A stretch of DNA of 64,000 bases from Alphaproteobacteria bacterium (GCA_024742485.1 JANSYK010000001.1:372001-436000), one strand, 5' to 3'. Numbered from the stretch's first letter, positions 8,858 to 18,782 are shown. Made by a program: numbers and translations. Notes: a model not told the origin generated them from the sequence alone.

Positions 8858-9310
8858 ATGCCCGGATTGTATTTGCAGGAGTTTGAACCGGGCCAAATAT
8901 TCCAGCACAGCCTGCGCCGGTCGATCACCGAATCAGACAATATGTTGTTTTCCAACATGACGCTGAACCCGCAGCCGCTTCACATCGATTTCGACTTCGC
9001 GTCCAAGACCGAATGGGGAAAGCCGCTGGTCAATTCTCTTTTCACGCTGGGTCTGATGATCGGTATCTCCGTCAATGACACCACTGTCGGCACGACCATC
9101 GCCAATCTGGGAATGACCGATGTCGTTTTTCCCCACCCCCTCTTTCATGGCGATACGTTGCGTGTCGAAACCGAAGTCCTGTCGGTACGGGAATCAAAAT
9201 CGAAATCAGATCGCGGCATCGTCGAATTCGAACATCGCGGCTACAATCAGCATGATGTTCTGGTCGCCCGGTGCACGCGGCAGGCCATGATGCGCAAGAA
9301 GACGGATTGA
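8858..9310 (+). CDS. MaoC-like (R)-enoyl-CoA hydratase
   Basis: Single hot-dog-fold MaoC domain, 150 residues. The ATG at 8858 has AGGAGA at 8847-8852. Visible family features are the FEPGQIFQHSLRRSITESDN start, the hydratase-type segment NPQPLHIDFDFA (the Asp/His pair of the R-hydratase active site) and FHGDTLRVETEVLSVRESKS. The stop is 4 bp from the start of a CitE-like CoA-ester lyase. MaoC + CitE pairs occur in pathways that hydrate and cleave C4-C5 CoA esters such as mesaconyl-CoA and methylmalyl-CoA; this substrate is inference, not visible in the sequence. Confidence 0.9.
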   Translation: MPGLYLQEFEPGQIFQHSLRRSITESDNMLFSNMTLNPQPLHIDFDFASKTEWGKPLVNSLFTLGLMIGISVNDTTVGTTIANLGMTDVVFPHPLFHGDTLRVETEVLSVRESKSKSDRGIVEFEHRGYNQHDVLVARCTRQAMMRKKTD

Positions 9311-9314
9311 ACCC

Positions 9315-10202
9315 ATGCGATCCTATCTGTTTGTCCCTGGCGATTCGGAACGCAAATTGGAAAAATCGGTGATCAGCGGCGCCGACTGCCTGTTGATCGA
9401 CCTTGAGGACTCCGTGGCGCTGTCGCAAAAAGGGGTCGCGCGGCAGATGGCTGCAGATTTCACGGCCAGACAAATGGCGCTCGGTTCCGAGCGGACGCAC
9501 GTGATCATCAGGGTCAATCCGCTTTCATCGGGATTAACCGACGAGGACCTTGCAGGGGTATTGAAAAGCCGTCCAGACGGGATTCTTCTGCCAAAGTCGG
9601 AATCGGGTGCTGACGTACAGCGCCTTTCCGTCATGATGGCTGTTCACGAAGCCGAAGCCGGCATTCGGGAAGGCAACACAGACATTCATGCTCTGGTGAC
9701 CGAAACAGCCCTCGGAACCTTGAACACCGGAACCTATGTCAACGCCTCCCCGCGCCTTCGCTCCCTGTCGTGGGGCGCCGAGGACCTCGCTGCCGATCTG
9801 GGCGTCGAGCACAAACGTGATGATACCGGCGAGTATACGGCGCTGTTCGGCCACGCCCGGACCATGACTGTATTCGGCGCAGCAGCGGCCGGAATTGACG
9901 CTGTCGATACGGTCTTCGTCGACTTTCGGGATCAAGATGGTCTGGAAGCCGAATGCCGGGCGGCTGTGCGTGATGGGTTTACCGGCAAGATGGCGATCCA
10001 CCCAGGTCAAGTTGCGCCGATCAACCGCATATTCACACCGTCGGAATCGGCTCTTGACCATGCGAGGAAAATCGTTGACCTCTTTGAAAATGCTGGAGAA
10101 AACACCGGCGTGCTCAGTCTCGACGGAAAGATGGTTGACCAGCCGCATCTCAAATTGGCACGTCGCATCCTCGCACGGGCGAAGTCCGCTGGCCGGATCT
10201 GA
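9315..10202 (+). CDS. HpcH/HpaI aldolase / CitE-like CoA-ester lyase
   Basis: TIM-barrel lyase of 295 residues in the citrate-lyase-beta / malyl-CoA lyase superfamily. Starts MRSYLFVPGDSERKLEK, then IDLEDSV with the conserved metal-binding acidic residue, ILLPKSES, and SWGAEDLAADLG with the second metal-ligand region; GKMAIHPGQV near residue 225 is also typical. It cleaves or condenses 3-hydroxyacyl-CoA-type substrates with Mg2+. It follows the MaoC gene by 4 bp and is surely co-transcribed, suggesting consecutive steps. Assignment to malyl-CoA, methylmalyl-CoA or citramalyl-CoA cannot be made from sequence alone. Confidence 0.9.
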   Translation: MRSYLFVPGDSERKLEKSVISGADCLLIDLEDSVALSQKGVARQMAADFTARQMALGSERTHVIIRVNPLSSGLTDEDLAGVLKSRPDGILLPKSESGADVQRLSVMMAVHEAEAGIREGNTDIHALVTETALGTLNTGTYVNASPRLRSLSWGAEDLAADLGVEHKRDDTGEYTALFGHARTMTVFGAAAAGIDAVDTVFVDFRDQDGLEAECRAAVRDGFTGKMAIHPGQVAPINRIFTPSESALDHARKIVDLFENAGENTGVLSLDGKMVDQPHLKLARRILARAKSAGRI

Positions 10203-10204
10203 AA

Positions 10205-10822
10205 TCAGCCCTTGACGTCATCCCATTTCGGCCGGGTCATTTCGAAGGTTGCGGACCCGTCGCTGTAGTCGCGATAACCAAGCCGCGCCAGAGGAGCCGC
10301 CTTTTTCATATCGATCTTTCCGTCTTTCAATATGGCGGGGTCGATATGGATGCCGACAACCTGGCCGATGACCATGATGTAGCCAGAGGGTGTACCGTCC
10401 AACGCAGTGGGTCGGATGATGTCGATCAGCTTGCATTCCAGTGCCGCGTAGGCCTCAGCAACAAAGGGTGCATTGACCAACCGGCCCATGGCCGGGGTCA
10501 GTCCCGAATGGGCGAATTCATCTTCGTCGGCTGGTGCATCGACAGAACTGAGATTGACCTTGTCCGCCAGATGCCGACTCGCAACGCTGGCCGTGAACTC
10601 GCCGGTTGCTTCAATATTGGCCAGCGTGTGTTTCTTGCCATCCGAAGAAAACATCACCATTTTCGGATTGTCGCCGATCGCGTTGAAAAACGAATAGGGT
10701 GCCAGATTATGTATTCCATCTGCTCCCGTTGTGCCGATCCATCCAATTGGGCGCGGAGACACCAGGGCCTTGAAGGGATCGTGCGGGAGGTCATGATCGT
10801 TGGTGTTGGTTTCGTAAAACAT
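10205..10822 (-). CDS. Flavin reductase family protein (FMN-binding split barrel)
   Basis: 205-residue flavoprotein of the flavin-reductase-like split-barrel family. Diagnostic segments are SPRPIGWIGTTGADGIHNLAPYS at about residues 26-48 and MVMFSSDGKKHTLANIEATG, followed by EFTASVASR. Such proteins bind FMN and supply reduced flavin or act as small-molecule reductases. Convergent with the CitE-like gene (2 bp apart) and probably monocistronic. A perfect 7-bp inverted repeat sits 35-55 bp upstream of its start and may be an operator. Confidence 0.88.
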   Translation of the reverse strand: MFYETNTNDHDLPHDPFKALVSPRPIGWIGTTGADGIHNLAPYSFFNAIGDNPKMVMFSSDGKKHTLANIEATGEFTASVASRHLADKVNLSSVDAPADEDEFAHSGLTPAMGRLVNAPFVAEAYAALECKLIDIIRPTALDGTPSGYIMVIGQVVGIHIDPAILKDGKIDMKKAAPLARLGYRDYSDGSATFEMTRPKWDDVKG

Positions 10823-10855
10823 GCGCTGCCTGCTGATTTTGCCCCCGGGACCGTT

Positions 10856-10877
10856 TCACGTTCTGTCAGAAACGTGA
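10856..10877 (-). promoter_or_regulatory. Inverted repeat upstream of flavin reductase gene
   Basis: TCACGTT and AACGTGA arms separated by 8 nt. Position just upstream of the start codon and symmetry suggest a dimeric repressor site. No regulator gene of obvious fit is adjacent, so the factor is unknown. Confidence 0.35.
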
Positions 10878-10947
10878 CACTGGTGCCAGCCTTTGATTTT
10901 TTTGATGCATTCAGGCCTTGCCGAATCCGTCACGAACCTGAATTGCA

Positions 10948-11517
10948 TTAGTCGAGCCAGGTGGTGATGTCTTCGATATCCGGCCGCGGACGATCGGCCG
11001 GCACAAGATCGGACCTGCCGATATGCACAAATCCCGCCAACCGTTCGTCCTCGCCGATCTCCAGCAGAGCCAAGGCCTCACGGTCGTAGGCCATCCACTC
11101 GGTTAGCCAGTTGGCGGCAAAGCCATGGGCATTTGCGGCCATGTAGAGACAGGTACACACGGCTCCTGCCGACAGGATCTGCTCCCACTCCGGAATTTTT
11201 GGGTGTTGCGCGGCGCGGCTGACGACAGCAATGACAACCGGCGCCCGACTCAGCCTTGTTTGTTCCTGTTCCAGTCGTTCCCGGGGCATATCCGGGTCAT
11301 TTCGAACGGCAATTGCACCGAATTGTGTGCTCAGGCGCTGCCGCGCTTCGCCGCTGATGACAATAAACCGCCACGGTGCGAGTTTGCCGTGATCCGGCAC
11401 GCGGGACGCGACTTTGAGGATGCTGCGAACGGTCTCCGGGTCCGGTCCCGGCTCCCCGAGCAGATTGGCTGCCACGGATCGGCGGCTCTGGAGATAGGAA
11501 ATCAATGCTGGATTCAT
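10948..11517 (-). CDS. Nitroreductase family protein
   Basis: 189-residue FMN-dependent nitroreductase-fold protein. The chosen ATG at 11517 gives the family start MNPALISYLQSRRSV with the FMN-phosphate binding SRRSV; the reading frame extends far upstream but without family similarity. Further motifs are DHGKLAPWRFIVISGEAR and the late GRSDLVPADRPRPD. Such enzymes reduce nitro groups, quinones or flavins with NAD(P)H. Closest in pattern to the short YdjA-type nitroreductases. Sits alone on the minus strand, divergent from an exported protein gene. Confidence 0.9.
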   Translation of the reverse strand: MNPALISYLQSRRSVAANLLGEPGPDPETVRSILKVASRVPDHGKLAPWRFIVISGEARQRLSTQFGAIAVRNDPDMPRERLEQEQTRLSRAPVVIAVVSRAAQHPKIPEWEQILSAGAVCTCLYMAANAHGFAANWLTEWMAYDREALALLEIGEDERLAGFVHIGRSDLVPADRPRPDIEDITTWLD

Positions 11518-11601
11518 GGAAGCGTCTTTACCCTTACTGAATTTTGGCCTTGAAATTGCCATGTGCATCCGTTTCAAACAAAAGACAAGTCTGGGGACAC
11601 G

Positions 11602-12558
11602 ATGGATTCGATTGCGCGCATTGTTTTTGGGTTGGCTGTTGGCCTGGTGGCGGGACTGCTGCCGGCCCATAGCTTTGCGCAAAGCGTAACCGATCCCCTG
11701 CCCCTCAACCAACTCGATCTGCCGACACTGACGCCGTTTGTGGCACCCAGTGGTGGCGGGACCAACGGCGCCAGCGGCCCATTCCTTCGTCGCGTTCAAC
11801 TTGAGGCCGTTTTGGTGGAAGGTGGTCAACCGCTTGAGCATGGTCTGGTCTGGCGCATTTTCAATCCTGTTCCGGACGAGACGGGAAAGCTGCCGATGCT
11901 GGCAACCTCCGAGGGTGGCCGCGCGAATTTCGAGTTCGAACCCGGTGAGTATTTTGTTCACGTCGCTTTCGGCCTCGCCGGCGTCACCCGCAAGCTTGTC
12001 GTGCCGCCCAACGCACCGATCGAGGGGCAGAGCTTTGTCCTCAATGCGGGCGGGTTGTCATTGAGCGCGGTCTCCGGAAATGACGGTCTAATTCCTCCTG
12101 GAAAACTGCGTTTTTCCATCTACTCGGAAGAATTTGATGCCAATGATCAGCGTCGTCTGATTATCTCGGGCGTCCGGCCGAAGCAGGTTGTCAGGCTCAA
12201 TGATGGCATCTACCACGTTGTTTCGGGATACGGCACCGTCAACGCGGTGATACGATCCGACATAAGCGTCCAGGCGGGCAAATTGACCGAGGCCGTGATA
12301 CAACACCGGGCGGCACAGCTTACTTTGAAACTGGTTGCCGAGGCCGGCGGTGAAGCCATTGCCGATACGGCCTGGTCGATCACCAACTTGGCCGGTGACC
12401 TCATCAGTGAAAGTGTTGGCGCATTTCCGTCGCTCGTCCTGGCAGAAGGTGAATACACCGCCATTGCCCGTCACAAGGAGCGGCTGTTCCGCCGAGACTT
12501 CAAGGTTGTTGCCGGCCGCAATGTCGATGTCGAGGTCATGCTCGACCTGGCCAACTGA
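11602..12558 (+). CDS. Exported protein of unknown function
   Basis: 318 residues from the ATG at 11602, giving a signal peptide with hydrophobic core IVFGLAVGLVAGLLPAHSF and likely cleavage after FAQ around residue 27. The remainder is beta-rich with four or so repeated short segments of carboxypeptidase-regulatory-like or transthyretin-like character (GLVWRIFNP, GEYFVHVAFG, DGIYHVVSGYG, EGEYTAIARHKE). No enzymatic motif is seen. I do not recognise a named family; it is probably a periplasmic protein. It ends 41 bp from the convergent thrS. Confidence 0.8.
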   Translation: MDSIARIVFGLAVGLVAGLLPAHSFAQSVTDPLPLNQLDLPTLTPFVAPSGGGTNGASGPFLRRVQLEAVLVEGGQPLEHGLVWRIFNPVPDETGKLPMLATSEGGRANFEFEPGEYFVHVAFGLAGVTRKLVVPPNAPIEGQSFVLNAGGLSLSAVSGNDGLIPPGKLRFSIYSEEFDANDQRRLIISGVRPKQVVRLNDGIYHVVSGYGTVNAVIRSDISVQAGKLTEAVIQHRAAQLTLKLVAEAGGEAIADTAWSITNLAGDLISESVGAFPSLVLAEGEYTAIARHKERLFRRDFKVVAGRNVDVEVMLDLAN

Positions 12559-12599
12559 ACGGCCAGGCCAACACAACAAACGGTATGACGGATACCCTG

Positions 12600-14549
12600 T
12601 TACGCCCGCTGCAGATCCGGCGGAGTCGCCTCATCCGACAACATTGAGACCGCCTCATCGAGCGTCATCGACATCTGATCGCGGCTGCCCAGGCGACGCA
12701 TATTGACCGTTCCCTCTTCGGCTTCCCGGCGACCGCAGACCAAAATGACCGGAACCTTCGTCAGGGAATGTTCGCGGACCTTGTAGTTGATCTTTTCATT
12801 ACGGAAATCCGTTTCAACCGTCAGACCCACCTTTTTGAGGCTGGCGGCAACCTTGCGGCCATAATCGTCAGCATCTGACGTGATGGTGGCGACGACAACC
12901 TGGACCGGCGCAAACCACAGCGGCATGTTGCCCGCATGGTTTTCAATCAGAATGCCAAGAAAACGCTCCATTGATCCACAGATCGCCCGGTGGACCATCA
13001 CAGGCTGCTTCTTTTCCGAATCCTTGTCGATATAGAATGCGCCAAATCGCTCCGGCAGATTGAAATCCACCTGCGTGGTTCCGCATTGCCATTCGCGCCC
13101 GATTGCATCGCGCAAGGTATACTCGAACTTCGGTCCGTAAAACGTACCCTCGCCCGGATTGATTCCGGTTTTGATGCGGCCACCGGAGTCGGCCTCGATC
13201 TGTTTGAGAATGGTCGACAAGACGTCTTCAGCATGATCCCACATCTCATCCGTTCCTACGCGTTTTTCCGGCCGCGTGGCGAGCTTCACGGTGAATTCAT
13301 CGAAGCCGAAATCCGAGTAGGTCGACAAAATGAGATCATTGATCCGCAGACACTCACTGGCAAGCTGGTCTTCGGTGCAGAACACATGCGCGTCATCCTG
13401 AGTGAAGCCGCGCACACGCATCAACCCGTGCAAGGCGCCCGATGGCTCATAGCGATGCACGCTTCCGAATTCAGCCAGTTTGACTGGCAATTCCCGGTAG
13501 GACCGCAGTCCATGTTTGAAGATCTGCACATGTCCGGGGCAATTCATCGGTTTGATGGCAAAGACCCGATCATCCACCGTTTCTGTGGCAAACATGTTTT
13601 CCCGGTACCAGCCCCAGTGCCCTGAGGTCTCCCACAACGTCTTGTCGAGAATCTGCGGGGCATTGACCTCGTCATAGCCATGCTCGTCCAACCGGCGGCG
13701 CATGTAGTTGACGAGCTTTTGAAACATCCGCCAACCCTTGGCATGCCAGAAGACCACTCCCGGACCCTCTTCCTGGAAATGGAACAGATCCATTTCCCGG
13801 CCAAGTCGGCGGTGATCGCGTTTCTCCGCTTCTTCGAGCATATGAACATAGGCGTCCAGTTGCTTCTGGTCAGCCCAGGCCGTGCCATAGATACGCGTCA
13901 GCATCGGATTGTTGGCATCACCGCGCCAATAGGCACCGGCAACCTTCATCAGTTTGAACGCCGTGCCGATCTGGCCCGTCGACGCCATATGCGGGCCGCG
14001 GCACAGATCAAACCAGTCACCCTGATTGTAGATTTTCAGGTCGTCACCTTCGGGAATGGCGTCAACCAGTTCGACCTTGTAGGCCTCGCCCATATCGGCA
14101 AAGGTTTTGCGTGCCTTGTCGCGCGACCATACTTCCTTCGTGAATGGTTTGTTTCGTGCAATGATTTCACGCATCTTCTTCTCGATGCGTGGCAGATCCT
14201 CAGGCGTAAAGGGCTCGTTGCGGGCAAAATCGTAATAAAAACCGTTCTCGATCACCGGACCGATGGTCACCTGGGTGCCGGGATAGAGCTCCTGTACCGC
14301 TTCGGCCATCACATGGGCCGCATCGTGGCGGATCAGTTCCAGGGCGCGCGGATCATCACGGGTCAAGATCTCGATTGCGCCGTCATGAACAGGATCTGAC
14401 AGATCCATGACTTCGCCATCAATCGCGATGGCGACGGCTTTCTTGGCCAGAGACTTGGAAATGCCTTCCGCCACCGCACGTCCAGTCGTTTCGGCGGGAA
14501 ATTCTCGGCTTGAACCATCGGGGAATCGTAGGGAAATGGCGTTTGCCAT
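12600..14549 (-). CDS. thrS: Threonyl-tRNA synthetase
   Basis: Class II aminoacyl-tRNA synthetase of 649 residues, normal length. The ATG at 14549 has AGGAGA 8-9 nt upstream and gives the [17 protein letters not shown] start. Order: TGS domain (about 1-65), editing domain with the zinc-type [12 protein letters not shown] motif, catalytic domain with [12 protein letters not shown] (class II motif region, zinc Cys) and [14 protein letters not shown], and the anticodon-binding domain with [10 protein letters not shown]-like segment near 535. Upstream of yidD and the Fe-S scaffold gene on the same strand but probably separately transcribed. Confidence 0.98.
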   Translation of the reverse strand: MANAISLRFPDGSSREFPAETTGRAVAEGISKSLAKKAVAIAIDGEVMDLSDPVHDGAIEILTRDDPRALELIRHDAAHVMAEAVQELYPGTQVTIGPVIENGFYYDFARNEPFTPEDLPRIEKKMREIIARNKPFTKEVWSRDKARKTFADMGEAYKVELVDAIPEGDDLKIYNQGDWFDLCRGPHMASTGQIGTAFKLMKVAGAYWRGDANNPMLTRIYGTAWADQKQLDAYVHMLEEAEKRDHRRLGREMDLFHFQEEGPGVVFWHAKGWRMFQKLVNYMRRRLDEHGYDEVNAPQILDKTLWETSGHWGWYRENMFATETVDDRVFAIKPMNCPGHVQIFKHGLRSYRELPVKLAEFGSVHRYEPSGALHGLMRVRGFTQDDAHVFCTEDQLASECLRINDLILSTYSDFGFDEFTVKLATRPEKRVGTDEMWDHAEDVLSTILKQIEADSGGRIKTGINPGEGTFYGPKFEYTLRDAIGREWQCGTTQVDFNLPERFGAFYIDKDSEKKQPVMVHRAICGSMERFLGILIENHAGNMPLWFAPVQVVVATITSDADDYGRKVAASLKKVGLTVETDFRNEKINYKVREHSLTKVPVILVCGRREAEEGTVNMRRLGSRDQMSMTLDEAVSMLSDEATPPDLQRA

Positions 14550-14658
14550 CGGGGTCTCTCCTGTTCCAGTCCCGCCAACGAATGCGGGTGGTTGATGTAA
14601 CCGGCCATGCGCCGGGCGCTGGCCTTTTATCCTGCCGTATTTGTTTTTGCAACGCGGC

Positions 14659-14979
14659 TCATCGGTGACGGATGAAATAACGCCATGGCAAATACCACCG
14701 CATCCTGTCACTCAGTTTTTCAGGCACCGGATCGATTCCACGTGTTCCGCCCGGTCCGCAGCGAATGATACGAAAAAAGGAAAGCCAACCTCCGGACCAA
14801 AGACCGTGCCGCGCAATGGCCTCATAGGCATATTCTGAGCAGGTCGGCAAATGACGACAATGATTGCCCACAAATCCCGAAAGGGTCAGTTGATAGAACC
14901 GAACGAGACCCATGCCCAGCAGCCGGTCCGGAGTTTTGCGATAGGGGCCATCATAATTACGGCCCTTCGGGGCGGTCAT
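14659..14979 (-). CDS. yidD: Membrane protein insertion efficiency factor YidD
   Basis: 106 residues from the ATG at 14979 (a TTG at 14991 is an alternative; neither has a good ribosome site). The family core is clear: [55 protein letters not shown]. YidD is a small amphipathic inner-membrane-associated protein that assists YidC-mediated insertion. It lies 25 bp downstream of the Fe-S scaffold gene on the same strand, likely one transcript; this order with thrS downstream is common in Rhizobiales. Confidence 0.95.
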   Translation of the reverse strand: MTAPKGRNYDGPYRKTPDRLLGMGLVRFYQLTLSGFVGNHCRHLPTCSEYAYEAIARHGLWSGGWLSFFRIIRCGPGGTRGIDPVPEKLSDRMRWYLPWRYFIRHR

Positions 14980-15003
14980 GATAGTGGACAACCCATCCGC
15001 CTG

Positions 15004-15453
15004 TTATGCAGCGGCGTCATCAGCCCGTTTGCTTTCGATCTGGTCCAAGGCGTCAACAACCGCATCGAATGTCAGCATGGTCGACGCGTGTCGGGCCTTG
15101 TAATCGCGAACCGGTTGCAGGAACTGAAGGTCGGCAAACCGCCCTTCCGGAGGCGGCCCGCCCTGTTTCAGCATGGCGCTCATCTGTTCGCGCACCGCAC
15201 GAAGCTCCTGGGTCGATGCGCCGATGATGTGACTGGCCATGATGGACGATGACGCCTGCCCCAAGGCACAGGCCTTCACCTCATGGGAGAAATCACTGAC
15301 AATGTCGCCATCCAGTTTCAGCCAGATTTTCACCGTTGAGCCACAGAGCTTGGAATGGGCACGCGCGGAGGCGTCGGCATCATCGAGGACACCTATACGG
15401 GGAATGTTGCCGGCGAACTCCAATATCTTGGCGTTGTAGACATCATCAATCAT
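15004..15453 (-). CDS. Iron-sulfur cluster assembly scaffold (NifU/IscU-like)
   Basis: 149 residues from the ATG at 15453 (MIDDVYNAKILEFAGNI). Cluster-ligand motifs are present: SKLCGSTVK and KACALGQASSSIM, but no late Cys before the C-terminus in the QPVRDYKARHASTML segment, where a canonical IscU has a third Cys; here the position is occupied by an Arg-Lys-Ala-Arg-His stretch as in the SufU-like and alphaproteobacterial variants. The ligand set is therefore reduced compared with canonical IscU. Divergent from folE across a 260-bp gap. Confidence 0.85.
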   Translation of the reverse strand: MIDDVYNAKILEFAGNIPRIGVLDDADASARAHSKLCGSTVKIWLKLDGDIVSDFSHEVKACALGQASSSIMASHIIGASTQELRAVREQMSAMLKQGGPPPEGRFADLQFLQPVRDYKARHASTMLTFDAVVDALDQIESKRADDAAA

Positions 15454-15713
15454 GCGTTTGTTCCCGGTTTCCGGCTCAGGAGACACTGCCTGCAGCCGAA
15501 ATTCGACACATTAAGGTCGCCATTTCGATGGCAATTGCGTTGTCTATACCCTATTTTGGGAGATGGTAACACCATTACAAGGGTTGCGTTGCTGCGGGAC
15601 ATGGTGCAGTGCATGAACGCAAATGAGGCCTCGAGAATACCTGTTGGGGTGGAGATCAACCGGACGGTGTTCCTTCCGGACTTTGAAATGGACGCGCGCA
15701 GGCGGAGAGTATT

Positions 15714-16361
15714 GTGACGATGGACGCCATTATCAAGAATTTTCCAAAGGGGCTCGACGAGGGTGCCGAGGGAGATAATGTTGCAGTCGAAAAACCGACG
15801 GAAGCCGAAGCCATGGCTGCCGTCGAGGTTTTGCTTCGCTGGATTGGCGAGAACCCGGAGCGCGAGGGATTGCGTGATACCCCCGCACGCGTGGCAAAGG
15901 CTTATCTCGAGCTTTTTTCCGGTTATGGCCAGTCGGCCAAGGAAATCCTCGGACGCACCTTCGAGGAAGTGTCGGGCTATGACGAATTGGTACTGGTTCG
16001 CGACATTCCCTTCTTTTCCCATTGTGAACACCACATGGTGCCGATCCTCGGAAAGGCGCATATCGGATATTTGCCGGACGGCCGGGTCCTTGGTCTTTCC
16101 AAAATTGCGCGGGTTGTCGATCTCTTCGGTCGGAGGCTGCAAACCCAGGAGGCATTGACCGCCCAGATCGCCGAAGCAATAGACACGACTCTCAAGCCGC
16201 GCGGAGTGGCGGTGATGATCGAAGCCGAGCACATGTGCATGGTGATGCGCGGTGTCCAGAAACTTGGCTCCACGACTCTGACCTCGACCTTCACCGGCCA
16301 GTTCAAGACCGAGCCTCAGGAGCAGGCCCGGTTCATGTCGATGCTGCGCAATCGCGATTGA
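15714..16361 (+). CDS. folE: GTP cyclohydrolase I
   Basis: First enzyme of tetrahydrofolate synthesis, converting GTP to dihydroneopterin triphosphate. 215 residues from GTG 15714; ATG 15720 is equally possible since GGAGAG at 15704-15709 is 4 nt from the GTG and 10 nt from the ATG. Signatures: [37 protein letters not shown] with zinc Cys and His, and [18 protein letters not shown] with the second zinc Cys. Followed after 11 bp by hisI, so the two form an operon of GTP/AMP-ring-opening enzymes. Confidence 0.97.
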   Translation: MTMDAIIKNFPKGLDEGAEGDNVAVEKPTEAEAMAAVEVLLRWIGENPEREGLRDTPARVAKAYLELFSGYGQSAKEILGRTFEEVSGYDELVLVRDIPFFSHCEHHMVPILGKAHIGYLPDGRVLGLSKIARVVDLFGRRLQTQEALTAQIAEAIDTTLKPRGVAVMIEAEHMCMVMRGVQKLGSTTLTSTFTGQFKTEPQEQARFMSMLRNRD

Positions 16362-16372
16362 ATGCCGAAGCC

Positions 16373-16840
16373 ATGACAGACATTATGAGCACCGGATCGG
16401 AATTTCCTTCCACTCCGAAGAATAAGAAGGACATGGAAGAAGGTGCACTGTTGGCACCGAGATTTGATTCCAACGGCCTTGTGACCGCAATCGTGACGGA
16501 TGTTGCAGACGGCGCTGTTTTGATGGTTGCCCACATGAACAGCGAAGCCCTGGCCCTGACCCTGTCAACGGGGATTGCCCATTACTATAGTCGCTCCCGC
16601 GGCACGCTTTGGAAAAAGGGCGAGAGCTCGGGCAATGTCCAGACGGTGCATGAGGTGCGCACCGATTGCGATCAAGATGCCATTCTGCTTTCGGTGAGCG
16701 TGTCGGGACATGCAGCGACCTGCCACACCGGGCGGCGGAGCTGCTTCTACAGACGGGTTGAAACGATTGATGGCAAGCCCGCACTTGTCATGATTGGCGA
16801 TCAGCCAAGATTTGATCCTGAGAAGGTCTATCGACCCTGA
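16373..16840 (+). CDS. hisI: Phosphoribosyl-AMP cyclohydrolase
   Basis: Third step of histidine synthesis, zinc-dependent opening of the adenine ring of PR-AMP. 155 residues from the ATG at 16373. Hallmarks: [23 protein letters not shown]-type segment ([20 protein letters not shown]), [12 protein letters not shown] with metal-binding Asp-Cys-Asp-Asp, and [11 protein letters not shown] with the two zinc cysteines. Only the cyclohydrolase domain is present, with no HisE fusion, which is normal for alphaproteobacteria. Start could also be the ATG at 16385; the N-terminal 30 residues are poorly conserved. Confidence 0.96.
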   Translation: MTDIMSTGSEFPSTPKNKKDMEEGALLAPRFDSNGLVTAIVTDVADGAVLMVAHMNSEALALTLSTGIAHYYSRSRGTLWKKGESSGNVQTVHEVRTDCDQDAILLSVSVSGHAATCHTGRRSCFYRRVETIDGKPALVMIGDQPRFDPEKVYRP

Positions 16841-16946
16841 GGGACAAAGCGCCTTGAAAAAGGACGAATGCATCTGTCAAACTAGGTATTAGGCTCCCGA
16901 TCGGGATTACCCCGGTTTGGCAAGAATTCGCCTGCAAAGGTGACCG

Positions 16947-17861
16947 ATGAACGATATCAGCACACACGAAACTGGCGGTGCCACCGAATCACTCCCCAAG
17001 ACCAAACTGGCGTTGGCGCTGGGTGGCGGCGCCGCGCGGGGCTGGTCCCATATCGGTGTTTTGCGGGCGCTTGATGAAGCGGATGTTGGCATCAGCATGG
17101 TGGCCGGAACATCCATTGGCGCGCTCGTTGGCGGGTGTTATCTGGCCGGAAAGCTCGATGAACTTGAAGAGTTTGCCCGAAGCTTGACCATGAGACGCAT
17201 TGTCGGCCTGCTTGATCTTGCCATTGGCGGCAGTGGGCTGTTCGGCGGGATGCGATTGAGCAAGCGCATGCGCGAGCATCTATCGGATATTGAAATCGAA
17301 GATCTGGACCGGCCCTTCACAGCCGTCGCAACAGAGATCGCGACGGGTCACGAAATCTGGATTCACAGCGGCTCGCTGACAACGGCCATTCATGCATCCT
17401 ATGCCCTGCCCGGCATATTCGAGCCCGTGCGCTGCAATGGCCGAACCCTGGTCGACGGTGCTCTGGTCAATCCTGTACCGGTTTCCGTCTGCCGGGCTCA
17501 GGAACAGCCGTTGGTCGTGGCCGTCAATCTTCACTATGACATGTATGGTCGCTCCGCCGTCGTCAAACACACAGCCTCAGCTTCAACGGGCGGAGAAACC
17601 GATGAGCAATCGAGACGGGACAAGCGCAAGGCGGCTCGCATGGGAATGGCGAATGTGATGGTCCAGTCCTACAACATCATTCAGGACAGGATTTCCCGGG
17701 GACGCCTCGCAGGCGATCCGCCCGACCTTCTCCTTATGCCCCGGCTTTCCGATATCGGACTGTCCGAATTTCATCGGGCCAGCGAAGCGATCGACCGCGG
17801 ATATGAGGAAACCGTCTCGAAACTGACTGACATCAAGCGTCTGCAGGAAGTGCTACGCTAG
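16947..17861 (+). CDS. Patatin-like phospholipase family protein
   Basis: 304-residue patatin/RssA-type lipid acyl hydrolase. Oxyanion-hole glycine box GGGAARGWSHIGVL near residues 27-40, catalytic serine in GTSIGALVGG near 57, and the catalytic Asp in VDGALVNPVPV near 170, so the Ser-Asp dyad is complete. No signal peptide; probably cytosolic or peripheral membrane. ATG at 16947 follows AAAGGTGA. It is convergent with, and 3 bp from, an EamA transporter gene. Confidence 0.93.
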   Translation: MNDISTHETGGATESLPKTKLALALGGGAARGWSHIGVLRALDEADVGISMVAGTSIGALVGGCYLAGKLDELEEFARSLTMRRIVGLLDLAIGGSGLFGGMRLSKRMREHLSDIEIEDLDRPFTAVATEIATGHEIWIHSGSLTTAIHASYALPGIFEPVRCNGRTLVDGALVNPVPVSVCRAQEQPLVVAVNLHYDMYGRSAVVKHTASASTGGETDEQSRRDKRKAARMGMANVMVQSYNIIQDRISRGRLAGDPPDLLLMPRLSDIGLSEFHRASEAIDRGYEETVSKLTDIKRLQEVLR

Positions 17862-17864
17862 CGT

Positions 17865-18782
17865 TCACGGCGCCGGCAGGATCGGCGGCTTTCGCCTCAG
17901 CCCGGAAAGCGCGTTCCCGACAATGGCGGCCAGAAGCAACGATCCGCCGAGCACAGTGTTGCGATCGATGGTCTCACCCAAAAACAGCCATACCCAGAAG
18001 GGGCCGATGAGCACCTCGCCAAGGGAGAGCAAGGTCAATTCGGCGGCCGGAACGGAATTCGAACCAATCGTGTAGAGCACCAGGCCGGCGCCGATCTGGA
18101 ACACACCCATGACCAGCGCGATGGACATGTCGTTTGCCGATATCGCAAAGGTCAGCCCCTGAAGCACACAGACAAGTCCCGACAATGCAAGTGCAAACAG
18201 ACCGGATAGAAACACGGAGGGCAACATCTCCTGTGCCTTGCCCCATCGCAGCGCGACCGTGAAAACAGCGAACGCAAAGGATGACGCCAGAGCGGCAATA
18301 TTGCCGATCATATGCCCCGACGAGAATCCATCGGCCACCATGATGCCGACACCCACAACGGCAAACACCATGGCAAATCCGGTCGCCCGTCGGACCGGTT
18401 CCCCCAAAACCAGCCATCCCAGTGCGGCTGCGATAAACGGAGCAGCCGCGAAAAGCAGCAGAGCGCTGGCAACCGAGGTTTCCTGAATCGCGTAGATGCC
18501 ACCTGCATAGGCACCAACCAGTGCAATCCCGGCAACCACCGATGCCTTGCCCGCCTTGCGAATTGTTGCAAACGGCCGGCCATCGGACCGCCACCAGATC
18601 ACCACAAACAGAAACGGTGTCAGGCTGAGCGAACGATAGAACAGAATTTGCCAAACGCTCGCTTCGTCGATCAGCCGAATGCCAAGGCCGACCATCGACC
18701 ACAGCATTCCCGCCACCAGAACGAAAACAACGCCCCGCCGATAGGCCGTATCGGCGGTGGGAATCGGATCAACAGCGGCCAT
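17865..18782 (-). CDS. EamA/DMT-family transporter
   Basis: Ten-helix drug/metabolite transporter of about 305 residues with two EamA repeats: RRGVVFVLVAGMLWSMVG opens the first and the second includes SSFAFAVFTVALRWG and LGEVLIGPFWVWLFLGE. The ATG at 18782 is preferred; in-frame starts at 18857 and 18863 would add a non-conserved N-terminus reaching the azlD stop. Inner-membrane exporter of amino acids, metabolites or drugs; substrate not predictable. Lies downstream of azlCD on the same strand and may be co-transcribed. Confidence 0.9.
   Translation of the reverse strand: MAAVDPIPTADTAYRRGVVFVLVAGMLWSMVGLGIRLIDEASVWQILFYRSLSLTPFLFVVIWWRSDGRPFATIRKAGKASVVAGIALVGAYAGGIYAIQETSVASALLLFAAAPFIAAALGWLVLGEPVRRATGFAMVFAVVGVGIMVADGFSSGHMIGNIAALASSFAFAVFTVALRWGKAQEMLPSVFLSGLFALALSGLVCVLQGLTFAISANDMSIALVMGVFQIGAGLVLYTIGSNSVPAAELTLLSLGEVLIGPFWVWLFLGETIDRNTVLGGSLLLAAIVGNALSGLRRKPPILPAP

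Noticed and set aside
12990-14399. Two long plus-strand frames opposite thrS
   Set aside because: Antisense to an essential, fully recognised synthetase.
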